A stretch of DNA of 64,000 bases from the NCBI GenBank assembly GCA_030531205.1, contig JAUNOC010000002.1:62001-126000 (forward strand). The letters are read 5' to 3'. A program made the translations under genes and the position numbers. Positions 9,096 to 17,489 of the stretch are shown in pieces. Position 1 is the first letter of the stretch, and each line of letters begins with the position of its first letter. Under the pieces are notes generated by a model. That model had not been told where the DNA came from. It worked only from the letters and a program-made list of their open reading frames with translations, and did no database searches. This DNA is from Phascolarctobacterium sp. GTDB lineage: Bacteria; Bacillota; Negativicutes; Acidaminococcales; Acidaminococcaceae.

Positions 9096-9646
9096 TTAAG
9101 AAATTTTCTGACAAGGATTTGGACGAAATCCGTATCAGTGGAAAAGATATATATGACGGGTGTTTGCTTCATGTGATGAAAGACAGGGTAAAACTGCCGG
9201 ACGGAAAAGAATCAGAACGGGAATTTATCCGTCATCCGGGAGCAGTGGCAGTGGTGCCGGTTTTGGATGATGGCAGAATTGTTTTGGTTAAACAGTGCCG
9301 TTATCCCTTGAATACGGTAATGTGGGAAATTCCCGCAGGTAAACTGGATCACGGGGCAGAGAATCTGGAGGATTGTGCCCGCAGGGAATTGAGTGAGGAA
9401 ACAGGTTACGAAGCAAAGGAATGGCGGTTTTTGTGCAGCATAGCCACCACTCCCGGCTTCAGTGATGAAATCATCCATCTCTTTGAGGCAAAGGGACTTA
9501 CTGCCCATGCCCAGCATACGGATGAGGATGAATTTATAGGTGTACAGGCCTTTACCTGGGAGGAAATCAATAATATGATTTGTCGGGGAGAACTGTTTGA
9601 CGCTAAGTCCATTTGTGCGTTTCACGCACTGGAAATAAAAAAATAA
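9092..9646 (+). CDS. nudF: Nudix hydrolase, ADP-ribose pyrophosphatase type
   Basis: The 184-residue protein carries a full Nudix box (GKLDHGAENLEDCARRELSE continuing into ETGYEA, about residues 84-109). The N-terminal segment (REFIRHPGAVAVVPVLDDGRI) and the TTPGFSDEIIHLF block after the box are typical of the ADP-ribose pyrophosphatase subfamily, which hydrolyses ADP-ribose to AMP and ribose 5-phosphate. It overlaps recN by four bases. The exact substrate is inferred from the subfamily pattern. Confidence 0.85.
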   Translation: MIKKFSDKDLDEIRISGKDIYDGCLLHVMKDRVKLPDGKESEREFIRHPGAVAVVPVLDDGRIVLVKQCRYPLNTVMWEIPAGKLDHGAENLEDCARRELSEETGYEAKEWRFLCSIATTPGFSDEIIHLFEAKGLTAHAQHTDEDEFIGVQAFTWEEINNMICRGELFDAKSICAFHALEIKK

Positions 9647-9683
9647 CTGTGTGTTGTAGGCACATTATTTTAGGAGGAAAAAA

Positions 9684-11585
9684 ATGAAAGTAGCTTTGAA
9701 AGACGGCAATGTGAAAGAATTTGCCAACGGCATTTCCCTTTTGGAAATTGCCAAAAACTTGAACCAAAAATTAGGTAAAACTGCACTTTTGGCAGTGGTG
9801 GACGGTAAGAACAGGGATTTGACCGACACCCTTGACCATGATGCTACAGTGGAGTTTGTTACCCCGGATACACCGGAAGGATTACACGCCATCCGGCATA
9901 CTGCATCCCATGTGATGGCTCAAGCGATTCAACATCTGTTCCCGGATGTAAAATTTGCCATTGGGCCTGCCATTGACAATGGATTCTATTATGATTTGGA
10001 CAGCGAGCATGTGTTCACTCCCGATGACTTGGCGGCCATTGAAAAGGAAATGGCAAAGATTGTGAAGGCCAACCTTCCTTTGGTGCGTAGTGAAATTCCC
10101 AGAGCCGAGGCGTTGAAGAAATTTGAAGCTGCTGGGGAAAAATATAAAGTTGAACTGATTAACGATTTGCCTGAGGATGCAATTATCAGTACCTATACAC
10201 AGGGTGACTTTACTGACCTTTGTGCCGGCCCTCACTGCCCAAGTACAGGCAGAGTGAAGGCATTTAAGTTGCAAAGCATCAACGGCGCTTATTGGCGTGG
10301 CAATGAAAAAAATAAAATGTTACAACGTATTTACGGCACTGCTTTTAATTCCAAAGAAGAATTAGATGCCTATTTACATATGTTGGAAGAAGCGGCTAAA
10401 CGGGATCACCGCAAACTGGGAAAGGAATTGGATATTTTCTGTATTCTTGATGAAGGCCCCGGTTTCCCGTTCTTTATGCCCAACGGCATTATTATTCAGA
10501 ATGAATTGATAAATTATTGGCGTCAGGTACACCGCCGTTACGGTTATGAGGAAATCAAGACACCCATGATTTTGAACAGGGAATTGTGGGAACGGAGCGG
10601 TCATTGGGACCATTACAAAGAGAATATGTATTTCACTAAAATTGATGAGGGTGATTATGCGGTAAAACCAATGAATTGTCCTGGCGGTATGTTGGTGTAT
10701 AAACAACATCTCCATTCTTATAAAGAGTTGCCTATTAGGGCGGGGGAATTGGGCTTGGTACACCGTCATGAATTGAGTGGTGCCTTGCACGGTCTTTTCC
10801 GTGTGCGTTGCTTTACTCAGGATGATGCCCATATCTTTATGATGGAAAGCCAGATTAAGGATGAAATTCAAAATGTTATCCGCCTCTTTGACGAAGTATA
10901 TGCAACTTTCGGTTTGAAATATCATGCAGAACTTTCCACAAGACCGGAAAACAGCATGGGCAGTGCAGAAACATGGGAACGCACCACCAATGCTTTGAAA
11001 GCGGCTATGGAGGATTTCGGACTGGAATATGTCATTAACGAGGGCGATGGTGCTTTCTACGGGCCGAAGATTGACTTCCATTTGCAGGACAGCATTGGCA
11101 GGACTTGGCAATGTGGCACTATTCAGTTGGATATGCAGTTGCCGGAGCGTTTTGACTTGACATATACAGGCGAAGACGGACAAAAACATCGTCCGGTTAT
11201 GATTCACAGGGTTGTTTATGGTTCCATTGAACGCTTTATCGGTATTTTGATTGAGCATTACGCAGGAGCGTTCCCTGCTTGGTTGGCTCCCTGTCAGGTT
11301 AAAATTCTTCCCATTACGGATAAACATGCAGAATATGCAAAGAAAATTTATGATAAGTTCTTTGCATTGGGAATCCGTGCCAAACTGGATGACAGAAATG
11401 AAAAACTTGGTTACAAGATTCGTGAGGCACAAGTGCAAAAAGTGCCGTATATGTTGGTAGTTGGTGATAAGGAAGTGGAAGAAGGAACGGTTACTGTCCG
11501 TCATAGGGGTGAAGGAGACATCGGTTCAATGAAGATAGATGAATTTATTGCTAAATTGCAAAAGGAGATTGAGGAGAAAAAATGA
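9684..11585 (+). CDS. thrS: Threonyl-tRNA synthetase
   Basis: This 633-residue class II synthetase has an N-terminal TGS domain, the HxxxH editing domain (RHTASHVMAQAIQHLFP), the catalytic core with class II motifs (VHRHELSGALHGLFRVR, MNCPGGM) and a C-terminal anticodon-binding domain. AGGAGG precedes the ATG. Only 37 bases separate it from the Nudix gene and no T-box leader is present, so it appears to be read through from the upstream operon. Confidence 0.96.
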   Translation: MKVALKDGNVKEFANGISLLEIAKNLNQKLGKTALLAVVDGKNRDLTDTLDHDATVEFVTPDTPEGLHAIRHTASHVMAQAIQHLFPDVKFAIGPAIDNGFYYDLDSEHVFTPDDLAAIEKEMAKIVKANLPLVRSEIPRAEALKKFEAAGEKYKVELINDLPEDAIISTYTQGDFTDLCAGPHCPSTGRVKAFKLQSINGAYWRGNEKNKMLQRIYGTAFNSKEELDAYLHMLEEAAKRDHRKLGKELDIFCILDEGPGFPFFMPNGIIIQNELINYWRQVHRRYGYEEIKTPMILNRELWERSGHWDHYKENMYFTKIDEGDYAVKPMNCPGGMLVYKQHLHSYKELPIRAGELGLVHRHELSGALHGLFRVRCFTQDDAHIFMMESQIKDEIQNVIRLFDEVYATFGLKYHAELSTRPENSMGSAETWERTTNALKAAMEDFGLEYVINEGDGAFYGPKIDFHLQDSIGRTWQCGTIQLDMQLPERFDLTYTGEDGQKHRPVMIHRVVYGSIERFIGILIEHYAGAFPAWLAPCQVKILPITDKHAEYAKKIYDKFFALGIRAKLDDRNEKLGYKIREAQVQKVPYMLVVGDKEVEEGTVTVRHRGEGDIGSMKIDEFIAKLQKEIEEKK

Positions 11586-11947
11586 GAAAACATCAGGGTT
11601 TCAGCTTGTTGGAAGTAGTGGCTGCAGCCGCACTTATTGGCGTAGTCATGACTTTTATGGCACCGTCTATTAAAGGTGCTTATGGTAAGGTGAAAGACAG
11701 CAAATTAAGAAATGATTTGACTGCAGTGGGGCAGGCAGTTCAGGTATATCACATGGAACACCAGGCATATCCCGATTCTTTGAGCAAACTTTTTGAGGAC
11801 AAATATATTAACACGGATGAGTTTAAGGATGCCAAAGGTGCAGATATGACTTATGATTCTTCTACGGGTGAAGTATCCGGGGAAAAATATGATGGAGGTT
11901 CGTTAAAGTTTAACGGGTATAAGTTGGTTGAAGTTAGTGGAAGCTGA
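11582..11947 (+). CDS. Lone type II/IV pseudopilin-like protein (GspG-like)
   Basis: The 121-residue protein has a prepilin leader MRKHQG, then FSLLEVVAAAALIGVVMTFM, i.e. the G|FxxxE cleavage/methylation site followed by the hydrophobic stalk. The rest resembles GspG-type pseudopilins (KLRNDLTAVGQAVQVYHMEH, AYPDSLSKL). It overlaps the thrS stop (ATGA). No other secretion or pilus genes are near it, so its assembly machinery would have to be encoded elsewhere. Repeats begin 24 bases downstream of the stop. Confidence 0.8.
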   Translation: MRKHQGFSLLEVVAAAALIGVVMTFMAPSIKGAYGKVKDSKLRNDLTAVGQAVQVYHMEHQAYPDSLSKLFEDKYINTDEFKDAKGADMTYDSSTGEVSGEKYDGGSLKFNGYKLVEVSGS

Positions 11948-11970
11948 TTGTATAACGGGTAAAAAAATTT

Positions 11971-12016
11971 CTGTAACCTACTTTTTGCTGTTTTTGGGAC
12001 TCCTTTTATATATAGG
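11971..12016 (+). repeat. 46-bp dispersed repeat module C, copy 1
   Basis: A 46-bp stretch starting CTGTAACCTACTTTTT and ending CCTTTTATATATAGG recurs at 35486-35531 with about three mismatches. In both places a TAATGCG/TAATTAG microrepeat follows. No coding potential is seen. Confidence 0.75.
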
Positions 12017-12017
12017 A

Positions 12018-12277
12018 GGACATAATGCGTAATGCGTAATTCGCAATGCGTAATTATGGTAAGATGTTCCTGTGATTATAATTTAGGCTTTAGGTTATAG
12101 GAAAGTCAGCATAGTGTGAACTCTTGCCTCCCAGTTAGGGGAGGTGGCTTGCCGATAGTTTTTAGGTGGGCAAGACGGAGGGGTTATAAGTAAAAAGACC
12201 AAATAATCAAAGAGCAAAGACCAAATGTGGTAAAAAGTTCCTGTGATTAGAAATAGTCACAGGATTTTTTCATTTAG
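12018..12277 (+). repeat. Mosaic repeat cluster 1 (modules B, A, D, A)
   Basis: This gene-free stretch holds, in order: a microrepeat of AATGCGT/AATTCGC units (12024-12055); an A core with GTTCCTGTGATTATA (12053-12080); a G-rich segment with GGGCAAGACGGA; a D module containing CAAATAATCAAA (about 12199-12228) that recurs at 61806-61835; and a second A core (12225-12250). The last A core flows into a hairpin, CCTGTGA...TCACAGG followed by ATTTTTT, that could act as a terminator. No gene is seen. Confidence 0.75.
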
Positions 12278-12317
12278 AACAGCAAAATCTCAATTTCAAA
12301 ATGGCGACATTTTATAT
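12278..12317 (+). repeat. Left part of hairpin repeat, interrupted by IS30
   Basis: ACAGCAAAATCTC followed by the arm AAAATGGCGACATTTT (12298-12313) matches 35798-35837. The partner arm AAAATGTCGCCATTTT lies at 13414-13429, on the other side of the insertion sequence. Confidence 0.85.
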
Positions 12318-13410
12318 CTTGAATTGTCAAACTAAGTGCAACGATTTGGAATAAAACACTTCAAATGGTGTTCTGAAATTAAGACATTTTCTCGGACGTA
12401 AATTTAATTCATCAAATATTTTCTGAACATAGTCGTCCGTTATATCCGTCAAGTCCTTACCTTTAGGGAAAAATTCCCCTAACAAGCCATTTATATTTTC
12501 AACGGTTCCCTTTTGCCAAGGATGGTGCGGTAGCGGAAAATAGAAAGGTACATTGCCGAGGGCTTTTGAAACTTCCCTGTGTTTGGCGAACTCATGCCCC
12601 CTGTCTGGGGTTATGGACCTTAAGGGCATACCGGAAAGTTTGAGTATCATTACTTGGTTCACATATCCTGCCTCTTTGTTTTGTGCCTTGCCGCCACACA
12701 GGAAACGGCTTTTCCTGTCCACCATTGTTACAAGACATGCTTTTTTAAGTTTCCCCAACATTGTGTCACTTTCCCAATGCCCTATACAAGAACGTTGTTC
12801 TGCTGACAACGGCCGGTCACAGATATTATTGCTTATGATTATTTTCCCCCTGCGTTCCTCATAATTTTTTGAATGCCGTTTTTTCCCGTGATGCCTGAGT
12901 TTGTGAAGCACAGCATGAAATGCTTTCTCTGATGTACCGACATTGAGCAGTCCTTTATATATGGCACGGTATATTGTGTTATAACTTATCAAATTTTTGT
13001 TGTTTTCCTCCGCAAGTCTTCCCGATATTTGTTCGGGGGACCAGTTATGGTTAATGATTTTATCCCTGACAATGTTGAGCAGTGACAAATTTGCGAGTTT
13101 GTTTTTGGGTTTGCATGCTTTACGACGTTGTTCATACATATTTTGTGCCTTTACTGGGATATATTGTTCCTTTGAATTACGTCGGATTTCCCTGTAAATT
13201 GTCGACCTGTTTCTTGACAGAAATATTGCTATTTGGGAAACGGGATAATGTTTTGCCAAAAAAAACATTAGCTTTTCCCTTTCAATTAGTGTAAGATGTT
13301 TATAATGGCACATGGCTACCTCCTGTTTTATGTTGTCTTTTGCAAACACCATTTTAACAGAAGTTTCTGTGTGTCATTTTATTTTGTTGCACTTAGATTG
13401 TACATTCGCC
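12318..13410 (-). mobile_element. IS30-family insertion sequence, about 1093 bp
   Basis: One transposase fills the element. The ends are imperfect inverted repeats: GAATTGTCAAACTAAGTGC... from 12321 inward, and the complement of the other end reads GAATGTACAATCTAAGTGC from 13407 inward (about 18 of 22 match). A 2-bp duplication AT (12316-12317 and 13411-13412), or 3-bp ATC if the boundary is moved one base, flanks it. The uninterrupted sibling at 35818-35854 defines the junctions. The transposase is intact, so the copy may be active. Confidence 0.88.
12327..13313 (-). CDS. IS30-family transposase
   Basis: The 328-residue protein has an N-terminal helix-turn-helix (HLTLIEREKLMFFLAKHYPVS, then SRNRSTIYREIRRN) and a DDE catalytic core with GHWESDTMLGK, TPDRGHEFAKH and KGTVENINGLL carrying the D, D and E residues. 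An upstream in-frame ATG at 13352 exists, but AGGAGG lies 7 bases before the ATG at 13311-13313, which decides this start. There is no frameshift or internal stop. The protein ends nine bases from the element boundary. Confidence 0.93.
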   Translation of the reverse strand: MCHYKHLTLIEREKLMFFLAKHYPVSQIAIFLSRNRSTIYREIRRNSKEQYIPVKAQNMYEQRRKACKPKNKLANLSLLNIVRDKIINHNWSPEQISGRLAEENNKNLISYNTIYRAIYKGLLNVGTSEKAFHAVLHKLRHHGKKRHSKNYEERRGKIIISNNICDRPLSAEQRSCIGHWESDTMLGKLKKACLVTMVDRKSRFLCGGKAQNKEAGYVNQVMILKLSGMPLRSITPDRGHEFAKHREVSKALGNVPFYFPLPHHPWQKGTVENINGLLGEFFPKGKDLTDITDDYVQKIFDELNLRPRKCLNFRTPFEVFYSKSLHLV

Positions 13411-13790
13411 ATCAAAATGTCGCCATTTTGAAATTAACTTTTCACGATTTTAATTGCATTTTAGTGACGAGTAAAAATAGAAATGTGTCTGAAATGATAT
13501 AAGACCGCATCAGTATGATATCATTTTGACACTGTAACAAAAAGCAAAATGAAAAACTATTTTGATTAGAATTGGGAAGTTAGATGAAAGCGAAAGTAAC
13601 TCTCTCCTTGGGGAGAGAGTACCCGTAGGGGGAGTGTGGAGAAACATTTGATTAGGTTGTTACTTTCTGTTGAAATTGTGAAAAGTGCGGAATTTTCCCC
13701 ACACCCTTTTATTCCCTCTCCCCAGGGAGAGGGGCAGTCAGCATCAAGCGGACTTTTTTTTAATCACAGGAACATTTTACCATAATTATT
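13411..13790 (+). repeat. Right part of compound repeat with palindromes
   Basis: From 13411 to about 13735 this matches 35836-36158 nearly base for base. It contains the right hairpin arm (13414-13429), an imperfect hairpin around GAAATGATAT...ATATCATTTTGAC (about 13484-13533), two CCTCTCC-type palindromes (about 13600-13620 and 13712-13733), and ends with an inverted A core (13761-13787, complement reads GTTCCTGTGATTA). No gene is seen in 13411-13870. Confidence 0.82.
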
Positions 13791-13871
13791 CATTATTATT
13801 TACTAATTATCCATTGCTAAAGACCGTTTCGGCTTTTGCTTTGGCGTAATGAAAAATAATTAACATTTCTC

Positions 13872-13902
13872 TTGCCAAAACAAGACGGGGGGGCGGTATA
13901 AT
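13872..13902 (+). promoter_or_regulatory. Autotransporter promoter with G7 tract in the spacer
   Basis: TTGCCA (13872-13877) and a consensus TATAAT (13897-13902) are 19 bp apart. The spacer contains seven consecutive G residues (13887-13893). The long spacer with a homopolymer resembles phase-variable promoters of surface proteins; this is an inference. Confidence 0.6.
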
Positions 13903-13953
13903 GTTAATCAAAAATCGGATTAAACAATATTTGTTTTTCAGGAGGAAATTAAA

Positions 13954-15720
13954 ATGAAAATCAATTTGAAGAAAAAGGTTGTGCTGGCGGTGCTGGCAGG
14001 CGGTATGTTATGCGCCAATGGGGCATTTGCGACGACATGGTATGGTTCAAGTAGTGATGCTACTATGTGGACAAGTAATTTTAATGAAGGGCGTACAACA
14101 GGGGCAAATCTTATTTTGGACGGAACTGCCAGCCAGGGTTTAACATCAATAAGTAACGGTGATCAATTTTATGCCGGTTTTGGTTATTCAGCAGTTTCTG
14201 GTAATAATTTAAGTATCACCGCTGGCAATTATACGAGCAACTCGTTTTATGCCGGTAAAAACAACAGCAATGAAGGGGGTGCAAGTAATAATCATATTAT
14301 GGTTACTGGAGGATCCATATATGGCGGTGATGGTGGTAGTCATGATGGTTATGTTGCGGAGAATACAATAGAAATTAATGGGGGAGAATTTACAAATGTT
14401 AAAATTTGTGGCGGAAATTCCGGAGGTATGATGTCTGGTGGATGTGTTAATAATGAAGTGACTATTGTGGCTGGAACTTTTCACGACGGAAATCAGTTTT
14501 ATGGTTATGATAGTTCATATGGTGGTAGTCCGTCAGGTAATACATTAAATTTAAAAATCAAGATGGGAGGGAAGGCGCAAAGCGTTAACCATTTTGAAAA
14601 AATAAATTTCACTTTGCCAAGTGATATTGCAGATGGTGACATTATGTTGCATACAACTGATGTGTGGTATAGTGATACTTTGATAGGCGTTGAAGCTGCT
14701 GATGGGGTTACTTTAAAAAAAGATGATGAAATTTATTTGATCAAAGCAGATAGCGGAAGCGGCAGTATAAGCAATAATGGAGCAACGGTACTTGGGGGTG
14801 CGGGGCAAATTAGTTTAGATGGTGTTAATTTGATTTTAACTATGTTACAGAATTACGGAGGCGGTGGCGGTAGTGAAGACCAACAGAAAGCCCCCGTTGA
14901 AGGTGTGGCTGCGGCTGCGGCTATGGTGAATGCCAGTGCGGATTTGGCAAGCGGTGAAGGCATGAGCAGTTTGGTTGCCAATACAGCTGGCGGCGGGACT
15001 GACACCTTCGGTGCCATGAGTGCGGGCAGCAGCAAATACAAGACCGGCAGCCATGTGGATGTGGACGGCTGGGGCGTTATTGTGGGTGCTGGCAATACGA
15101 AAAAATGGGATAACGGCAATGCCACAACCTACGGACTGTTCTTTGAATACGGCAAAGGGGACTTTGACACCTACAACGGCAATGTACACGGTGACGGCAA
15201 TTCCGAGAACAAGGGTGTGGGTATTATGATACGCCATCAATTAGCGAATAATACTTACTTCGAAGGTAATGTTCGCTATGGCAAGCAGGAAACGGAATGG
15301 AGCGAAAGTGATTTAGGCGGTTATGAAACCGACAGCAAATATCACGGAGCAATGGTAGGTTTTGGCAAGATTTACAAAAAAGGTAATAACAAACTGGACA
15401 CATATTTGAGATATGCTTACGGTCATGTGGGGGCATGCGATGCAACACTTAAAGACGGTACAGAATATCACTTTGAGAGCGTGAAGAGCCACAGGGTGCG
15501 TACGGGTGTAAGATATACGTTCGGTCAGCGTGAAACGGGCTTCAAACCCTATATTGGGGCGGCGTGGGAACATGAGTTTAACGGTGAAACAAAGGCAAGC
15601 ATATCGGGCATAGGAGAAGCACCAGCACCGACGTTAAAAGGTAATACAGGAATATTTGAACTTGGTTTTGACTGGGATGATGGCTCCAAATGGGTTTTAG
15701 AAATTATAATTAAAAATTAA
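13954..15720 (+). CDS. Autotransporter with C-terminal barrel, end replaced by repeat
   Basis: The 588-residue protein has a signal peptide (MKINLKKKVVLAVLAGGMLC, cleavage near ANGAFA), a glycine/asparagine-rich passenger with recurring NxIxIxGGxF-like units (about 110-180), a GGGGGSEDQQ linker near 310 and a type V autotransporter barrel from about 325. The barrel should end in a strand finishing with phenylalanine. Instead, after GFDWDDGSKW the frame enters AT-rich repeat sequence and ends VLEIIIKN. The last strand therefore looks lost, so outer-membrane insertion may be impaired. AGGAGG precedes the ATG. Confidence 0.8.
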   Translation: MKINLKKKVVLAVLAGGMLCANGAFATTWYGSSSDATMWTSNFNEGRTTGANLILDGTASQGLTSISNGDQFYAGFGYSAVSGNNLSITAGNYTSNSFYAGKNNSNEGGASNNHIMVTGGSIYGGDGGSHDGYVAENTIEINGGEFTNVKICGGNSGGMMSGGCVNNEVTIVAGTFHDGNQFYGYDSSYGGSPSGNTLNLKIKMGGKAQSVNHFEKINFTLPSDIADGDIMLHTTDVWYSDTLIGVEAADGVTLKKDDEIYLIKADSGSGSISNNGATVLGGAGQISLDGVNLILTMLQNYGGGGGSEDQQKAPVEGVAAAAAMVNASADLASGEGMSSLVANTAGGGTDTFGAMSAGSSKYKTGSHVDVDGWGVIVGAGNTKKWDNGNATTYGLFFEYGKGDFDTYNGNVHGDGNSENKGVGIMIRHQLANNTYFEGNVRYGKQETEWSESDLGGYETDSKYHGAMVGFGKIYKKGNNKLDTYLRYAYGHVGACDATLKDGTEYHFESVKSHRVRTGVRYTFGQRETGFKPYIGAAWEHEFNGETKASISGIGEAPAPTLKGNTGIFELGFDWDDGSKWVLEIIIKN

Positions 15721-15838
15721 AAACGAAAAATTAAAAATTGTGGTAAAGAGTTCTGGTGATTAGATTTTGGGAAGTTCGATGTAAGCGAGGGTCAGTCAGC
15801 ATCAAGCAAACTTCCCCTTACATCTGAAACCTCAAACC
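15701..15838 (+). repeat. Mosaic repeat between convergent genes
   Basis: An AT-rich TTAAAAATT microrepeat leads into an A core variant (TGGTAAAGAGTTCTGGTG, 15742-15759) and a GAAGTTCGATG segment. It ends with CATCTGAAACCTCAAAC (15821-15837), which matches 63169-63185 with one mismatch. It overlaps the 3' ends of both the autotransporter and rqcH. Confidence 0.75.
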
Positions 15839-17343
15839 TCTATAACTGGTTCTACATAACTTGTTTTGTTGTTGGTGAAGATGACGAAACCGGGTTTGGA
15901 GCCGTTGGGCTTTCTTACATATTTTCTCAAAACCATATCCACCGGTATATTGCTTGAGTTGCGTGCTTTGGAATAGTAAGCCGCATACTGCATTGCCAGT
16001 TGGATATTTTTTTCACTCTGCTCCCCGCAAAGAATCACATGACTGCCGGGGATATCTTTAGTATGAAACCATAAATCAGTGGGTTTTGCCAGTTTGAAAG
16101 TAAGATAGTCGTTTTGTCGGTTATTTTTACCGATATAAATGACAGCATCCGGCAGGATGATTTTCAGCGGCTCGCTTGGGGGCGTGTGCTGTTTTTTGTT
16201 TTTCTTTTTCTTCAAGATTCCGGCATTAATCAGTTCCTGATTGATTTCTTCAATTTCATTCCGTTTCAGGGGCAGGGAGAGAGCGGTTTCAATACTGTCC
16301 AGATATTCCAGTTCTTCCTCAGTTAAACTGATTTGTTTTGCCAGTTCCTTCTGCGCCCTTTGATACTTGTTATAGCGTTTGTAATATTGTTGGGCATTCT
16401 CGGCAGGTGTAAAACTTGGGTTTAATGTAATTGCTAATGTCTTACCGTCATAAAGATTGGGCAAGGTAATATTTTCTTGCCCTTTTTTTATTTTAGTAAG
16501 GTTGCTCATAAGGGTGTCCGCCTTAATGCGGTATTCATCTGCATTTTTTGCTGTGGCAAGTTCCTCTTTAAGTGCCTGTAATTTTTTTGTATTCTTATTT
16601 ATTTCCCCTTTGATAATTCCCTGTAAATTTTTTTGTAAATCAATTTGCAGGGGTGTGGCAGCAATTTTCTCAATAATTAAATCATTGATACGGCTGTCAG
16701 CCGGTGCAGAATATTTATCCTGTAATTTTAGCAGTGCGGTGGTCAAGTCTTCTGCCTGTGCTAAAATTTCCGCCGTATGATTGCCTATGCCCAGCAAAGT
16801 AGCGGTGATTTTTTGTTTCAAAGTCGGTGCGGTGTTGGCTTGAACGGCTTGTGCGAGTTTGCCCGCCTCAATAGCCAGGGGATGTAGCCCTTTTTGTTCC
16901 ACAGGTGTAGCGTGAATTTTTCTTAAAGAGCCAAGTATTTTTTCTTCCTGACGCAGAATAATATTGTTGTTGCGTCCCATCAGTTCAAAAATCAATACTT
17001 TAGGAGTTGTTTTATCCCCGGGAATGGGAGCATTGACGGTCATTTCTATAATTCTGTCAAAGTTTTTTTGCTCTAACATAACAATATGGCCGTCTTCCAA
17101 ATGCTTGCGTAACAGCATACAGAAATTCAAAGGACTGTCAGGAGTTTGTGGCAGTTCTTTAGGAAGATAAAGGGCGGGCCCGTTCTGTCCCAAATCACAA
17201 AGCAAATACAGGTTTTTATCTTTGTGGCATTGCAATAAAAGAGATGTGGGGGTGGGCATATAAATTTTTTGGATACGCGCTCCTTCCAATTCCTTGTGCA
17301 AATATTTAGTTTGGACAAATAAATCAATGGCTTCTAAATTCAT
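15832..17343 (-). CDS. rqcH: Ribosome quality control protein RqcH (NFACT family)
   Basis: The 503-residue protein begins NLEAIDLFVQTKYLHKEL (NFACT-N), has two helix-hairpin regions and a coiled-coil middle (about 240-370), and ends with the NFACT-R domain (DYLTFKLAKPTDLWFHTKDI, PGSHVIL). RqcH binds obstructed 50S subunits and recruits tRNA-Ala for C-terminal tailing. The C-terminus stops at SYVEPVIEV, where relatives continue a few residues (a TPDEEL-like tail). The stop TGA and last codon coincide with repeat sequence, so the end has probably been trimmed. Confidence 0.88.
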   Translation of the reverse strand: MNLEAIDLFVQTKYLHKELEGARIQKIYMPTPTSLLLQCHKDKNLYLLCDLGQNGPALYLPKELPQTPDSPLNFCMLLRKHLEDGHIVMLEQKNFDRIIEMTVNAPIPGDKTTPKVLIFELMGRNNNIILRQEEKILGSLRKIHATPVEQKGLHPLAIEAGKLAQAVQANTAPTLKQKITATLLGIGNHTAEILAQAEDLTTALLKLQDKYSAPADSRINDLIIEKIAATPLQIDLQKNLQGIIKGEINKNTKKLQALKEELATAKNADEYRIKADTLMSNLTKIKKGQENITLPNLYDGKTLAITLNPSFTPAENAQQYYKRYNKYQRAQKELAKQISLTEEELEYLDSIETALSLPLKRNEIEEINQELINAGILKKKKNKKQHTPPSEPLKIILPDAVIYIGKNNRQNDYLTFKLAKPTDLWFHTKDIPGSHVILCGEQSEKNIQLAMQYAAYYSKARNSSNIPVDMVLRKYVRKPNGSKPGFVIFTNNKTSYVEPVIEV

Positions 17344-17489
17344 TTACAAAATACTTAAAAAAAAGAAAGATAATCTTAAACAAATGCAATGATTTTTGAG
17401 AAAATTAAAAATAATGTCTTTTTTCCTTTATATTATACTACAAATTTTAGTAGAATGTTTCCTGCACGTTAAAAATTTTAGGAGGAATT

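Noticed and set aside
9647-9683. T-box leader before thrS
   Set aside because: Only 37 bases are available and no specifier or antiterminator structure fits; hisS and aspS also lack one.
12053-13790. Mobilisation of the A repeats by the IS30 transposase
   Set aside because: The inverted ends of the IS (CTAAGTGCAAC) do not resemble the A cores.
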